NCBI GenBank assembly: GCA_902598735.1
Contig: CACKCM010000005.1
Location: forward strand, 1 to 64,000
Direction of reading: 5' to 3'
From: an uncultured Pelagibacteraceae bacterium
GTDB taxonomy: Bacteria; Pseudomonadota; Alphaproteobacteria; Pelagibacterales; Pelagibacteraceae
Length of the DNA: 64,000 bases
A program made the translations under genes and the position numbers. This document shows, piece by piece, positions 1-10,186 of this stretch; positions within the stretch are counted from its first letter, which is position 1; every line of letters starts with the position of its first letter. The notes beneath the pieces were generated by a model. The model had not been told where the DNA came from, did no database searches, and saw nothing but the letters and a program-made list of their open reading frames with translations.

Positions 1-626
1 CTAAAATTTGACCATCGCAGTAATTAGATGAGCCTATTCCTATAGTGGGGATTTTTAGTTTTTTAGTTATCAATTCTGAAGCTTTAGGGTCAATACATTC
101 TAATACAATAGAAAATGCACCAGCCTTTTGAATAAGCTCTGCTTCCTTTAAAAGTGCCAAATCTTTTCTTTTGGTGCCGCCTTCCATTTTAAATTTTTTT
201 TTAAATTGTGGTGTAAATCCTATATGACCCATTACAGGTATATTTGATCTAACAAGTCCTTTGATAATTTCATAGTTTTTTTTGTTGCTTTCTAACTTTA
301 CAGCATCACATTTTGTCAATTTTTTAATTAATTTTGCATTTTTTTTTGCCTTTTTTAAATTACTATAAGAACTCTTTGGCATATCAACCACCAATAATGA
401 TTTCTTAACTCCTTTTTTAACACTTAAAGTATGTTGAATAATATTTTTTAAATCGATTTGATGAGTATTCTTGTGTGCGTATAGGACATTAGCCATTGAG
501 TCACCAACCAAAACTATATCACAATATTTATCTAAAATTTTTGCAATACTTTTAGAGTATGCTGTTAAACTTACAATCTTAGATTTATTTTTTTTCTTTA
601 AAATATTATTTATTTTAAAATTCATA
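1..626 (-). CDS. panB: 3-methyl-2-oxobutanoate hydroxymethyltransferase (partial, C-terminus off window)
   Basis: PanB makes ketopantoate from 2-oxoisovalerate and methylene-THF, the first committed step toward pantothenate and CoA. Reading down from the ATG at 626-624 gives about 208 codons with no stop, so the 3' end lies outside the window. Family motifs seen in order: SLTAYS near the start, the metal-binding LVGDSMANV, VVDMPKSSY, KLES, IPVMGHIGFTPQ, and IPTIGIGSSNYCDGQ near the edge. These match PanB throughout. The start lies 9 nt after the guaA stop, so it is probably the last visible gene of the psd-to-panB unit and translated from the same message. Confidence 0.93.
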
Positions 627-635
627 ATTTATGAT

Positions 636-2195
636 TTACTCTAATTCTATAGTGCTAGGAGGTTTTGAACTTATATCATAAACAACTCTGTTGATACCTT
701 TAACATTATTTATAATTTTATTTGATATTTTATCTTGAAATTCTTTACTAAAATAATAGTAATCTGCAGTCATTCCATCTTCTGATACTACTGCTCTTAA
801 TAAACAAGTATATTCATACGTTCTGGTGTCTCCCATAACCCCTACTGTTTTCATAGGCAAAAGAGCGGCGTAAGCTTGCCAAATTTTATCATATAAATTG
901 TTTTTATTTAGCTCATTTATAAATATATAGTCAGCTTCTTGTAGAATTTTTACTTTCTCTTTTGTAATATTTCCAATAATTCTTATACCTAAACCAGGTC
1001 CAGGAAATGGATGTCTATAACAAATACTTTTTGATAAATTAAGGGCATTTCCTAATACTCTTACTTCATCCTTAAAAAATTCTCTCAAAGGCTCTATTAA
1101 CTTTAAATTCATTTTTTTAGGCAGTCCTCCAACATTATGGTGTGATTTAATTTTTGATGTTTTACTTCCAGTGTATGACCTGCTTTCTATTACATCTGGA
1201 TAAAGAGTTCCTTGAGCAAGATACTTTATTTTTTTAAATTTTTTAGACTCTTTCTCAAATATTCTAACAAACAAATTCCCAATAATTTTTCTTTTTTTTT
1301 CTGGATTAAAAACATTTTTTAATCTACTTAGAAACATATTTGAGGCGTCAATTAGTATTACATTAAGTTTATATTTTTTTTTAAAAATTTTATAGGTGTA
1401 CTTAAACTCGTTTTTTCTCATAAGCCCTGTGTCAACCATTATGCAGATTAAATTTTTTTTTATAGCTTTATTTATCAGGAGAGCCACTACGCTACTATCT
1501 ACACCGCCTGATAATGCACAAATGACTTTGTCGTTTTGAACCTTATTCTTAATATCTTGAATTAATCTATTTTTTTGAGAAGCTATATTCCATTTTTTCT
1601 TAATTTTACATATCAGAAATAAAAAATTTTTAAAAATTTGACTCCCGTTAATAGTATGTGTTACTTCAGGATGAAATTGAACGCCATAGATATTTTTTTT
1701 TAAGTTTTCAATAATAGTTAATTTTGAATTTTTAGTGTAAGCTATAATTTGAAAACCTTTTGGTAATTTTACTACAGCATCTTCATGGCTCATCCAAACT
1801 ACCTGGTTAGGATTAAAAAATTTTTTAGTTAATAATGACTCTTTTCTCTTAAAAACTATTTCTCGTCCAAACTCTCTCCTTTTAAAAGATGATTTTATCT
1901 TACCACCAAATAGTTTGGCAATTAGTTGTAGTCCATAACATATTCCTAAAATTGGAATTTTTTTTTCAAAAATTTGTTTTGGAATACTTTGAAATTTTTC
2001 TTTTGTAACAGTAGAAGGTCCACCTGAAAGTATAATACCTTTGATTCTTTCATAATTTTTGATCGTTTTTACATGTCTAGGGGTAATTATTTCTGAGTAG
2101 ACCCCGAGATCCCTAATACGTCTTGCTATTAATTTTGTAACCTGAGACCCAAAATCAATGATTAAAATTGTTTCTCTATTATCTTGAAATAGCAT
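636..2195 (-). CDS. guaA: GMP synthase (glutamine-hydrolysing)
   Basis: GuaA aminates XMP to GMP in the cytoplasm using glutamine and ATP. The 519-residue protein has the normal full length. An N-terminal class I glutamine amidotransferase domain shows the nucleophile C86 in GICYGLQ and the H175/E177 pair in QFHPEV. The ATP-pyrophosphatase domain follows, with SGGVDSS at 229-235, and the C-terminal dimerisation/XMP-binding part carries [12 protein letters not shown] and ends in STIELE. It lies directly downstream of the TPR gene and two genes after guaB, so the two GMP-branch enzymes share a transcript although they are not adjacent. Confidence 0.97.
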   Translation of the reverse strand: MLFQDNRETILIIDFGSQVTKLIARRIRDLGVYSEIITPRHVKTIKNYERIKGIILSGGPSTVTKEKFQSIPKQIFEKKIPILGICYGLQLIAKLFGGKIKSSFKRREFGREIVFKRKESLLTKKFFNPNQVVWMSHEDAVVKLPKGFQIIAYTKNSKLTIIENLKKNIYGVQFHPEVTHTINGSQIFKNFLFLICKIKKKWNIASQKNRLIQDIKNKVQNDKVICALSGGVDSSVVALLINKAIKKNLICIMVDTGLMRKNEFKYTYKIFKKKYKLNVILIDASNMFLSRLKNVFNPEKKRKIIGNLFVRIFEKESKKFKKIKYLAQGTLYPDVIESRSYTGSKTSKIKSHHNVGGLPKKMNLKLIEPLREFFKDEVRVLGNALNLSKSICYRHPFPGPGLGIRIIGNITKEKVKILQEADYIFINELNKNNLYDKIWQAYAALLPMKTVGVMGDTRTYEYTCLLRAVVSEDGMTADYYYFSKEFQDKISNKIINNVKGINRVVYDISSKPPSTIELE

Positions 2196-2618
2196 TTATT
2201 TTTCGGATAAATTTTTAATTTCTACTTCTAACCTTTTACTTTGATCACAAAAATTTACGCATAAGATTTGTAATTTCTGATTTAATTCTTTGCTTTTTTT
2301 ATAATCTGAATTATCTAGTTTTAATTTAGCCAAATTGTAAATAGCTTCTTCATTTTTTGGATTGAGTAAAATAACTGCTCTGAGGTTTTGCTCTTCTAAT
2401 TCCTTTTTTTTAAAATTATTAAATATCTTTGACAAATATAAGTATGACATTTCATTTTTCGGATTAAAAACAATATCTTGCTCAAATTTAAATTTTGCTT
2501 CGTTAAATTTCTTATCATTATACAGACTAAGGCCTTTTTTAAAAAATTCTGTATTAGCTTGTAGTTTAGAAAAAAAGAAAAAAAATATTATTGTTAGTTT
2601 TATTATTTTTGAAATCAT
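2196..2618 (-). CDS. Small secreted TPR-repeat protein
   Basis: A 140-residue protein of unknown function. The N-terminus (MISKIIKLTIIFFFFFSKLQA) is a basic residue followed by a hydrophobic stretch ending in an Ala-x-Ala-like region, which looks like a signal peptide and suggests periplasmic export. The rest contains two or three tetratricopeptide-like helical pairs (for example GLSLYNDKKFNEAKFKFEQ and NPKNEEAIYNLAKLKL). There are two cysteines (CVNFC) near residues 120-124. It overlaps the guaB stop by 4 nt and abuts guaA, so it is translationally coupled inside the guaB-guaA unit. Nothing visible ties it to purine metabolism; a scaffold role is only inference from TPR folds. Confidence 0.75.
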   Translation of the reverse strand: MISKIIKLTIIFFFFFSKLQANTEFFKKGLSLYNDKKFNEAKFKFEQDIVFNPKNEMSYLYLSKIFNNFKKKELEEQNLRAVILLNPKNEEAIYNLAKLKLDNSDYKKSKELNQKLQILCVNFCDQSKRLEVEIKNLSEK

Positions 2619-3694
2619 AGTTTGTAATTAATTGTTTTTTGTGTCATTTCCACACTATGTACCATACTTTCATAAAACCCTGCCTTTGTAATCTTTATAA
2701 ATTTTGCATTTTTAGATATCTGTTTTAAATTTCTAGCGCCAATATAACCCATAGAAGAACGTAACCCTCCTTTTAATTGGTAAATAATTTTAGAAACATT
2801 TCCTTTGTATTCAACCCTTCCCTCTACTCCCTCAGGTACGAATTTTGATTTATCTTTGAAATTTTTTTGAAAATACCTATTAGCTGATCCAGAGGACATC
2901 GCGCCAATGGATCCCATACCTCTATATTGCTTATAAACTTTATTTTTTATCTTAAATTTTTTTCCTGGACTTTCTTCTGTTCCTGCAAATATCGATCCCA
3001 TCATAATTGCATCAGCTCCAGCTGCTAAAGCTTTTGCAATATCTCCAGAAAATTTAATCCCTCCATCAGAAATAATTTTGATCTTTTTATTTTTAAGCGC
3101 TTGTTTAACATTTATTATTGCAGAAATCTGTGGAACTCCTACACCAGCTACCATTCTTGTGGTGCAGATGGATCCTGGTCCAATACCTACTTTAATAATA
3201 TCAGCACCGGAATTATACAATTTTTTTGCTGCCTCAGCAGTAGCGATATTACCTACACATATTGGCACCTTATTACTCATTTTTTTTAGTTTTGAAAGTG
3301 TTTTCAAAACTTTTGCACTGTGGCCATGAGCCGTGTCTATCACTATTAAATCACATCCATTACTGATTAATTTTTTAGCTCTTTCTAAATCTTCTTCGTT
3401 AGTTCCAACTGCCGCCCCCACAACTAAATTTTTTTTCTTTACTTTAATTGTTTCATTCACTTGATTTTTTATTTTTAGATTTCTGTGGATTACACCAATC
3501 CCTCCTAATTTTGCAATTGCTATAGCCATTTTAGATTCTGTAACGGTATCCATAGCGGAGGATAAAAATGGAACTTTTAATGATATGTGTTTTGCTAATT
3601 CTACTGAAATATCAGTTTCGGAGGGTAAAATATTAGAATACTTTGGAAGTAATAATACATCATCGAAGGTTAGAGATTCTTTTATTATTTCCAT
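2615..3694 (-). CDS. guaB: IMP dehydrogenase lacking CBS (Bateman) domains
   Basis: Oxidises IMP to XMP with NAD+, the rate-limiting step of GMP synthesis. Catalytic-barrel motifs are complete: LTFDDVLLLP at 8-17, SSAMDTVTE near 45-53, the NAD-site IDTAHGHS near 119-126, the catalytic C177 in GPGSICTTR, the flap region YRGMGS, and RVEYKG. At 359 residues it is about 130 shorter than the usual ~490. The gap is exact: the linker ending IKVKK (about 84-88) runs straight into NLVVGAAVG, where the two CBS domains normally sit. The enzyme should be active but without the adenine/guanine nucleotide control those domains give. It heads the GMP genes, 26 nt after rlmE. Confidence 0.95.
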   Translation of the reverse strand: MEIIKESLTFDDVLLLPKYSNILPSETDISVELAKHISLKVPFLSSAMDTVTESKMAIAIAKLGGIGVIHRNLKIKNQVNETIKVKKKNLVVGAAVGTNEEDLERAKKLISNGCDLIVIDTAHGHSAKVLKTLSKLKKMSNKVPICVGNIATAEAAKKLYNSGADIIKVGIGPGSICTTRMVAGVGVPQISAIINVKQALKNKKIKIISDGGIKFSGDIAKALAAGADAIMMGSIFAGTEESPGKKFKIKNKVYKQYRGMGSIGAMSSGSANRYFQKNFKDKSKFVPEGVEGRVEYKGNVSKIIYQLKGGLRSSMGYIGARNLKQISKNAKFIKITKAGFYESMVHSVEMTQKTINYKL

Positions 3695-3720
3695 ATATAC
3701 TTATAAACGATTTTTTAAAT

Positions 3721-4347
3721 TTAGAAAGTCTTTAAAATCTTACAATGTAAATAAGTCTCTTTAGACTCGCTTCTGCTAGACTCAGGCTTAAAGAAATTTA
3801 CTTGTTTAAATGTATGTTTTGCTAAATTTTTTACCTCAATAAAATCTTCTCCCATAAATAATTTCGAAACAAAAACTCCTTGTGGTTTTAATATTTTAGA
3901 CGCAAAACCAAGAGATTCTGAACACAATTGATTAGTTCTTATAGAATCAAGCGATTTATTCCCAGTTGTATCTGCGGCCATATCAGAAATAATAACGTCT
4001 ATTTTGCCACTGAAAAAATTTACTATTTTACTCTTAGTATTTTCACCGAATATATCACAATTGTAAAATTCGACATTTTTAATTGGTTTCATATGTTTAA
4101 CATCAATTGATAATATTTTACCGGAGGTTATAATTTTACTTACAACTTGAGACCATCCTCCAGGGCTAGATCCAAGATCCAACAAAAATATATTTTTTTT
4201 TAGAAATTTAAACTTATTATTTAATTCGATCAATTTAAATGAAGCTCTTGATCTATATCCAAGAGTTTTAGATTTTTTAAAAAATTGATCTCTATGTTGT
4301 TTGATTTTCCATGAATTACTTTTTTTCTCTCTTTTAGATTTTTTCAT
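3721..4347 (-). CDS. rlmE: 23S rRNA (uridine 2'-O) methyltransferase
   Basis: RlmE (FtsJ/RrmJ) methylates U2552 in the A-loop of 23S rRNA using SAM. The 208-residue protein has the family fold: basic N-terminus, YRSRASFKL with the catalytic K38, the SAM-binding loop LDLGSSPGGWSQ at 57-67, SDMAADTTG with D122, and a later catalytic Lys in VSKLF. Length is normal. Its ATG overlaps the pssA stop by 1 nt, so it is coupled to phospholipid genes upstream and followed closely by guaB. This pairing probably reflects genome compaction, not shared function. Confidence 0.95.
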   Translation of the reverse strand: MKKSKREKKSNSWKIKQHRDQFFKKSKTLGYRSRASFKLIELNNKFKFLKKNIFLLDLGSSPGGWSQVVSKIITSGKILSIDVKHMKPIKNVEFYNCDIFGENTKSKIVNFFSGKIDVIISDMAADTTGNKSLDSIRTNQLCSESLGFASKILKPQGVFVSKLFMGEDFIEVKNLAKHTFKQVNFFKPESSRSESKETYLHCKILKTF

Positions 4348-5138
4348 TATAAAATATCTTCATGATCTTCATCAGATATTTTAAGAGAGTGATTTTTTTT
4401 ATGCTTATTGAAAATATAAATACTTATAGGTATCGAGCAAAGATAAATTAAACAAAAAATTAGGAGAGTTTCAAAAGTATAAAATAATAATGATATAAAT
4501 GTCATTCCAATAGTTAAGAGTAAAAAAATTGTTGTTTTTGAAGAAATTGATATTTTTTTAAATGAAAATGTTGGAATTTTACTTACCAAAAGAAAAGCAA
4601 TTAAAATCGTCAAAAATGGACTAAAGCCTTTTATGTTTAAATTATAATTCAAATTGCTTAATTCATAAATTAAAGGCATCAATATTAATAATCCACCAGC
4701 AGGTGACGGTATACCTTCAAAAAAATTATTTTTCCACTCTTGATCATTTTCATTTTTAGTTAAATTAAATCTAGCTAACCTCAAAACACAACAAACCGAA
4801 TATATTAATGCAATGGCCCAACCCAATTTTCCGTAATTATTGAGTTCCCAGAAATATAAAATTAAAACCGGTGCAATACCAAAACTTACAAAATCAGTAA
4901 GTGAATCTAATTCTTTTCCGAATTCTGAAGTTCCTTTTATCAATCTTGCTACTCTACCATCAAGAGCATCTAAAATAGCTGCAAGTAAAATGAGCGTGAC
5001 TGCAAGATTAAAATTGCCATCAATTGAAAATTTTATAGAACTGATACCAAGACAAACTCCACCCAAAGTAAGAATATTTGGAAGAAGGTATCTTGTTTTT
5101 TTTGAAGTTACTAATTTAAATTTTTTATTTGGTTCCAT
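4347..5138 (-). CDS. pssA: CDP-diacylglycerol-serine O-phosphatidyltransferase
   Basis: Integral inner-membrane enzyme that makes phosphatidylserine from CDP-diacylglycerol and serine. The CDP-alcohol phosphatidyltransferase signature is complete: D60-G61, A64-R65, G74, D78 and D82 in the stretch DALDGRVAR to LDSLTD. Several hydrophobic segments follow, and the C-terminus is basic, then acidic. The length (263 aa) suits the membrane-type PssA of alphaproteobacteria. It overlaps psd upstream and rlmE downstream by 1 nt each, giving the usual pssA-psd pairing for phosphatidylethanolamine synthesis. Confidence 0.95.
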   Translation of the reverse strand: MEPNKKFKLVTSKKTRYLLPNILTLGGVCLGISSIKFSIDGNFNLAVTLILLAAILDALDGRVARLIKGTSEFGKELDSLTDFVSFGIAPVLILYFWELNNYGKLGWAIALIYSVCCVLRLARFNLTKNENDQEWKNNFFEGIPSPAGGLLILMPLIYELSNLNYNLNIKGFSPFLTILIAFLLVSKIPTFSFKKISISSKTTIFLLLTIGMTFISLLFYTFETLLIFCLIYLCSIPISIYIFNKHKKNHSLKISDEDHEDIL

Positions 5139-5788
5139 TATTCTGATGCAATTAGGCTTTCTCCAGCTACCACATTTTGTCCTAATTTTGCTAAAACTTT
5201 TTTATTTTTAAAATATAAATCAACTCTACTTCCAAATCTAATCATTCCAATCCTATCACCTTGTTTTAGTTCTTGTCCTTGTTCAGCTTCACAAACAATT
5301 CTTCGTGCAATTAAACCAGCAATTTGAACAATAATTATTTCCTCATTATTTTTGTTTGATTTTATCTTATAAAAATTTCTCTCATTTTCTTCGCTTGCTT
5401 TATCTAAAGACGCATTTAAAAACTTTCCAGGTTTGTAATAAATTTCTTCAATCTTACCATTTGTAGGTATTCTATTAACATGACAATTAAAAACATTCAT
5501 AAATATACTTACTCTTGTATATGTGGTATTTTCCAATCTTAGTTCCTCTGGTCCAGATCTCTCAGATACATCAGTAATTAATCCATCAGCTGGACTTACT
5601 AAATAAGACTCATCGTTAATTGGGTAACGCTCAGGATCACGAAAAAAGTAATATACCCAAACTGTTAAAATTATTAAAATAAAACCTATAAATTTTGAAA
5701 AAAGTAATACGACAAATGTTACAATAATAGAAATAGCTAAAAATTTGTAGCCTTCTTTATGTATTTTTGGAAAAATTGTATTAAACAT
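5138..5788 (-). CDS. psd: Phosphatidylserine decarboxylase proenzyme, short form
   Basis: Decarboxylates phosphatidylserine to phosphatidylethanolamine through a pyruvoyl group made by self-cleavage. The 216-residue protein is of the short class found in many alphaproteobacteria. An N-terminal pair of hydrophobic segments (about 15-48) anchors it. Visible motifs: FFRDPER, SPADG at 65-69, FMNVFNCHVNR with the conserved His at about 103, and the cleavage site G186-S187 in RFGSRVDLYF. It is the first gene of the long minus-strand unit that runs on to panB. It is divergent from icd, with 64 bp between the starts. Confidence 0.95.
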   Translation of the reverse strand: MFNTIFPKIHKEGYKFLAISIIVTFVVLLFSKFIGFILIILTVWVYYFFRDPERYPINDESYLVSPADGLITDVSERSGPEELRLENTTYTRVSIFMNVFNCHVNRIPTNGKIEEIYYKPGKFLNASLDKASEENERNFYKIKSNKNNEEIIIVQIAGLIARRIVCEAEQGQELKQGDRIGMIRFGSRVDLYFKNKKVLAKLGQNVVAGESLIASE

Positions 5789-5798
5789 AATTTTAAGT

Positions 5799-5826
5799 TT
5801 GCTAAATTTTTTCTAATATGTATAAA
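5799..5826 (+). promoter_or_regulatory. Probable sigma-70 promoter of icd
   Basis: TTGCTA at 5799-5804 and TATAAA at 5821-5826 are separated by 16 nt, which is close to the housekeeping consensus. The expected start of transcription falls near 5833, about 20 nt before the icd ATG. The call rests on motif match in a short divergent intergenic region and AT-rich DNA can produce such matches by chance. Confidence 0.45.
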
Positions 5827-5852
5827 AATCAAAGTTTATCAATCAATATTTT

Positions 5853-7067
5853 ATGGCGAAAATAAAAGTTAAAAATCCAGTAGTTGAGTTAGATGGCGAC
5901 GAAATGACTAGAATTATATGGTCATTTATCAAAGATAAGCTTATTAAACCATATCTTGAGATAGATCTTAAATACTATGACCTTGGTATGGAAAGTCGAG
6001 ATAAAACTGACGACCAAATTACAGTAGATGCGGCAAATGCAATCAAACAACACGGAGTGGGTGTTAAATGCGCTACCATAACGCCCGACGAGGCTCGAGT
6101 AGAAGAGTTTAAATTAAAAAAAATGTGGAGATCGCCGAATGGTACTATTAGAAATATCTTAGGTGGTACAGTTTTTAGAGAGCCAATTATATGTAAAAAT
6201 GTTCCTAAACTAGTTCCCGGTTGGACGAAACCAATAGTGATAGGAAGACATGCTTTCGGAGATCAGTACCGAGCCACTGATTTTCTAATACCAGGTGAAG
6301 GAAATTTGGAGGTAAAATGGACTTCAAAAGATGGGAAAGATAAGAAAGAGTTTAAAGTTTTTGATTTTCCCGGATCTGGAACTGCTCTTACTATGTATAA
6401 TTTAGATGATTCTATTAAAAATTTTGCAAGAGCATGTATGAACTACGGTCTTGGAAGAAAATGGCCTGTTTATTTATCTACTAAAAACACAATCCTTAAA
6501 GCTTACGATGGTAGATTTAAAGATCTTTTCCAAGAAGTTTTTGAAAAAGAATTTTCTGATAAGTTTAAAAAAGCAAATATTACCTATGAACATAGATTAA
6601 TTGATGACATGGTTGCATGTGCTATGAAATGGAATGGCGGATATGTTTGGGCGTGTAAAAATTATGATGGCGACGTGCAATCAGACACTGTTGCTCAGGG
6701 ATTTGGATCTTTAGGTCTCATGACTAGCGTGTTAATGACGCCAGACGGTAAAACAGTCGAGTCAGAAGCTGCTCATGGAACTGTTACTAGACATTATAGA
6801 ATGCACCAACAAGGTAAAGAAACTTCTACAAACCCAATTGCATCTATATTTGCGTGGACTAGGGGTTTAGCTCACAGAGGAAAACTTGATGAGAACGAGG
6901 AACTAATTAAATTTTCTAATAATGTTGAAGAAGTATGTATTAAAACAGTTGAAAGCGGTTCAATGACAAAAGATTTGGCAATTTTAATAGATAAATCAAA
7001 TAAATATTTAACTACTAATCAATTCCTGGAAGCTATTGATGGAAATTTAAAAAAGAAACTTAACTAA
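5853..7067 (+). CDS. icd: Isocitrate dehydrogenase (NADP+), eukaryotic-like dimeric type
   Basis: TCA-cycle enzyme converting isocitrate to 2-oxoglutarate with NADPH formation. The 404-residue sequence belongs to the homodimeric type II family common in alphaproteobacteria, not the E. coli-type Icd. Evidence includes [15 protein letters not shown] at the N-terminus, [20 protein letters not shown] in the substrate site, the Tyr of [35 protein letters not shown], and the cofactor region [12 protein letters not shown]. Length is normal. It is a single-gene unit, divergent from psd and overlapping the end of alaS by 8 nt in convergent orientation. Confidence 0.97.
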   Translation: MAKIKVKNPVVELDGDEMTRIIWSFIKDKLIKPYLEIDLKYYDLGMESRDKTDDQITVDAANAIKQHGVGVKCATITPDEARVEEFKLKKMWRSPNGTIRNILGGTVFREPIICKNVPKLVPGWTKPIVIGRHAFGDQYRATDFLIPGEGNLEVKWTSKDGKDKKEFKVFDFPGSGTALTMYNLDDSIKNFARACMNYGLGRKWPVYLSTKNTILKAYDGRFKDLFQEVFEKEFSDKFKKANITYEHRLIDDMVACAMKWNGGYVWACKNYDGDVQSDTVAQGFGSLGLMTSVLMTPDGKTVESEAAHGTVTRHYRMHQQGKETSTNPIASIFAWTRGLAHRGKLDENEELIKFSNNVEEVCIKTVESGSMTKDLAILIDKSNKYLTTNQFLEAIDGNLKKKLN

Positions 7068-9735
7068 TTTTTTTAGATATTTCTTTAAAAGCTTCCTCAA
7101 TTTTATTTTGATCTACACCACCGGCTTGAGCAAAATCTTTTCTACCACCACCGCCTTTGCCACCTAAAACAGTAGATGCAGCTTTTACTAAATCGACAGC
7201 ATCATATTTTGATGTTAAGTCTTGAGAAATTCCTACAGCTAAACCGACCTTATCTTCAAATGTTGAAATACTAATTATTATACCAGATTTAATATCTTTT
7301 TTTCCTTGATCAATTATACTTCTTAGTTCTTTTGGAGGAAAATCTTTTAAAATTTGTTCTCGAATTAATATATTCCCAATTTTTTTATCCTTGATAATAT
7401 TTTTACTTTTATCTTTCTTGATACCCTCAATTTTTACTTTATTAAGCTGTTTATTTAGATTTTTCAAATTTTCAGACAAATCTAAATCTTCATTAAAATC
7501 AGGTTCAATTTTCAATTTTTGCAGTTCATTTTCAATTAATTTTATATCTTTTTTTAGATTAGATTCTTTCAGGGATTTATCTTCTTTTTGTGTTTTTTCG
7601 TATTCTTCTAATTGCTTATCCCTTAATGCCTCAACCCTTCTTACTCCTGATGCAATAGATGATTGGCTTATTACTTTAAACTTACCAACTTCTCTGGTGT
7701 TTTTAACATGAGTTCCCCCACATAATTCTGTTGAGAAGAAGCCATTATTTTCTTTTCCCATAAACACCACTCTTACTTCCTCGCCATATTTTTCACCAAA
7801 TAATGCAAGAGCACCCATGCCAACTGCATCCTTTGGGGTCATTATTCTTGTTTGCACATCAGAAGAACTCTCTACTATTTCATTAACTATATTATTTATT
7901 TTAGTCATTTCCTCTTTTTCAATTGGTTTATTATGACTAAAATCAAATCTTAACCTTTCAGGAGAGACTAATGATCCTTTTTGTGTCACATGCTTTCCTA
8001 AGGTTCTTCTTAATGATTCATGTAATAAATGAGTTGCTGAATGATAAGCTTTTGAATTATTTCTTTTTAAAACATCAATTTCTAAATTAACGCTTTGCCG
8101 AATAGAAACTGAACCCTTTTCAACTTTTCCATAATGGACAAATAAATCTCCCATTTTTTTTTGAGTATCATTAATTTTAATTTTACAATTTGAGTTAAAA
8201 ATATAACCCTGATCGCCTACTTGGCCACCGGACTCTCCGTAAAATGGAGTTTGATTAGTTATGACTTCTATTTCATCTCCAGTACTAGCAGAGTCAACGA
8301 ATTTTCCTTTTTTTGAAATTTTTATTATTACCCCTTCAGCTTTATCAAATTCATAACCTAAAAATTCAGTAGGGCTAAGTTCCTCTCTAACCTTAAACCA
8401 CCTTTCCTCAACAGACTTATCTCCAGATCCTTTCCAATTCGCTCTCGCTAAATTTTTACTTTTTTCCATCTCCCTCTCAAATCCGTCACTATCTACTTTG
8501 ATGTTTTTACTTCTTAAGATGTCAGCGGTCAGATCTAAAGGGAAACCATAGGTGTCATATAATTTAAAGGCTTCTAAACCTGGAAAGGTTTTATTTTGGA
8601 CTTTATTTAAATTTTCATCGAGTATTTTCATACCGCGCACTAAAAGAGAGGAAAATTTCTCTTCCTCGTTTTTAAGAGTTTCAACTATCAACTCTCTGCC
8701 ATTTATTAATTCTGGATAACTGTTCTGCATCTCGTTTAGTAAAACTTCAAAAAGTTTATAAAAAATAGGATTTTTGCTACCTAAAGAATGAGCGTGTCTC
8801 ATCCCTCTTCTCATAATTCTTCTTAAAACATATCCTCGACCTTCATTAGAAGGTAATATTCCTTCAGCAATTAAAAAACTACTTGCTCTTAAGTGATCAG
8901 CGATAACTCTGTGGCTTGCTATTGTTTTGCTATCGATTGAAGTCTTTGTTAAATCAGATGAAGCAGCCATTATTTTTTGAAAGTGATCAATTTTATAGTT
9001 ATCGTGAGTACCTTGTAAAACTGCCGTCATCCTTTCAAGTCCCATACCTGTATCCACTGAAGGTTTTGGCAGTTCAATTCTTTTTTCTTTTGATATTTGT
9101 TCGTACTGCATAAATACAAGATTCCAAATTTCTATAAATCTATTACCGTCTTCATCAGGACTTCCAGGCGGACCACCTTTCAACTTGTCACCATGATCAT
9201 AAAAAATTTCAGAACAAGGACCACAGGGTCCTGTGTCTCCCATTGACCAAAAATTATCAGATGTCGAAATTTTTATTATTTTGCTTTCATTTAATCCAGC
9301 AATTTTTTTCCAAAGATTAAATGCATCATTATCTTCATGAAAAACAGTAACTAATAATTTTTCTTTAGATAAACTAAAGTCTTTGGTTAACAGACTCCAA
9401 GCATGATGAATAGCTTGTTCTTTAAAGTAATCTCCGAAGGAGAAATTTCCCAACATTTCAAAAAAAGTATGATGTCTAGGAGTGTAACCAACATTTTCTA
9501 AATCATTATGTTTTCCTCCTGCCCTCACACATTTTTGAGATGTTGTAGCTGTTTTATAATCTCTTTTTTCTAATCCTGTGAAAACATTTTTAAATTGAAC
9601 CATGCCTGAGTTGGTAAACATCAAGGTAGGATCATTGTTTGGAACTAAATTGCTAGAGTCTACAATCTTATGATTGTTTTTTTTAAAATAATCTAAGAAT
9701 TTTTTCCTGACATCGGTAAGTAAAATTTGCCCCAT
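7060..9735 (-). CDS. alaS: Alanine-tRNA ligase
   Basis: Charges tRNA-Ala and edits mischarged Ser/Gly. The 891-residue protein is full length. The catalytic core starts with [10 protein letters not shown] and shows SGMVQFKN and [25 protein letters not shown]. The editing domain has the zinc-binding HSATHLLH and the CGGTH element. The C-Ala domain ends with [17 protein letters not shown]. In many alphaproteobacteria alaS follows recA; here the ALDH-DUF779 pair sits between them. Confidence 0.97.
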   Translation of the reverse strand: MGQILLTDVRKKFLDYFKKNNHKIVDSSNLVPNNDPTLMFTNSGMVQFKNVFTGLEKRDYKTATTSQKCVRAGGKHNDLENVGYTPRHHTFFEMLGNFSFGDYFKEQAIHHAWSLLTKDFSLSKEKLLVTVFHEDNDAFNLWKKIAGLNESKIIKISTSDNFWSMGDTGPCGPCSEIFYDHGDKLKGGPPGSPDEDGNRFIEIWNLVFMQYEQISKEKRIELPKPSVDTGMGLERMTAVLQGTHDNYKIDHFQKIMAASSDLTKTSIDSKTIASHRVIADHLRASSFLIAEGILPSNEGRGYVLRRIMRRGMRHAHSLGSKNPIFYKLFEVLLNEMQNSYPELINGRELIVETLKNEEEKFSSLLVRGMKILDENLNKVQNKTFPGLEAFKLYDTYGFPLDLTADILRSKNIKVDSDGFEREMEKSKNLARANWKGSGDKSVEERWFKVREELSPTEFLGYEFDKAEGVIIKISKKGKFVDSASTGDEIEVITNQTPFYGESGGQVGDQGYIFNSNCKIKINDTQKKMGDLFVHYGKVEKGSVSIRQSVNLEIDVLKRNNSKAYHSATHLLHESLRRTLGKHVTQKGSLVSPERLRFDFSHNKPIEKEEMTKINNIVNEIVESSSDVQTRIMTPKDAVGMGALALFGEKYGEEVRVVFMGKENNGFFSTELCGGTHVKNTREVGKFKVISQSSIASGVRRVEALRDKQLEEYEKTQKEDKSLKESNLKKDIKLIENELQKLKIEPDFNEDLDLSENLKNLNKQLNKVKIEGIKKDKSKNIIKDKKIGNILIREQILKDFPPKELRSIIDQGKKDIKSGIIISISTFEDKVGLAVGISQDLTSKYDAVDLVKAASTVLGGKGGGGRKDFAQAGGVDQNKIEEAFKEISKKIS

Positions 9736-9778
9736 ATTTAATTAAATACAGATATTTTAGAACTTGTCTATAAAGAGA

Positions 9779-10135
9779 TTAATTAGTCTTCTTTTTATCG
9801 TTATCTACAACAACGCATATTTCAGATTTTGTAAGAAATCTTTGTCCCGTGCCATTATCTAATGAAAACATGCCTCCAATTCCTTTAACTGCATCAATTG
9901 TTAGATCTGTGTGTTTCCACTTTTCGTATTGATCCTCATTCATATAAAAAGGGGTTCCATCTACCTCTCCCAGTTTTACATCACTGTTGCCTACTTGATA
10001 TTCTTTGGCTGGAAAACACATTGGCGCACTCCCATCACAACATCCGCCTGATTGATGAAATAAAAGATCATCACCATGAACTTCTTTAATTTCATTAAGA
10101 AGTTTTTTTGCAGATAATGTGAATGATACTTTCAT
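9779..10135 (-). CDS. DUF779 family protein, aldehyde dehydrogenase partner
   Basis: A small soluble protein (118 aa from the chosen start) with the DUF779 hallmarks: LLFHQSGGCCDGSAPMCFP, a VDGTPFYM segment, YEKWKHTDLTIDAVKGIGGMFSLD, and a C-terminal RFLTKSE. The upstream ATG at 10153 would add MGRNIQ but lies inside a perfect hairpin. The ATG at 10135 matches the family's usual beginning, so I prefer it. The family is typically encoded next to aldehyde or alcohol dehydrogenases, as here 51 nt after the ALDH stop. Its biochemical role is not established; the Cys cluster suggests metal or thiol chemistry. Confidence 0.85.
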   Translation of the reverse strand: MKVSFTLSAKKLLNEIKEVHGDDLLFHQSGGCCDGSAPMCFPAKEYQVGNSDVKLGEVDGTPFYMNEDQYEKWKHTDLTIDAVKGIGGMFSLDNGTGQRFLTKSEICVVVDNDKKKTN

Positions 10136-10146
10136 TTGTATATTTC

Positions 10147-10171
10147 GGCCCATGATTTAGAATCATGGGCC
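10147..10171 (-). promoter_or_regulatory. Perfect 11-bp stem-loop between ALDH and DUF779 genes
   Basis: The inverted repeat GGCCCATGATT / AATCATGGGCC with a 3-nt loop sits 15 nt downstream of the ALDH stop. It is far richer in GC than its surroundings. On the transcribed strand no T-tract follows, so it is not a classic intrinsic terminator. It more likely stabilises the upstream ALDH message or limits translation of DUF779, whose alternative ATG it covers. The function is inferred. Confidence 0.6.
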
Positions 10172-10186
10172 ATTATATATTATTGG

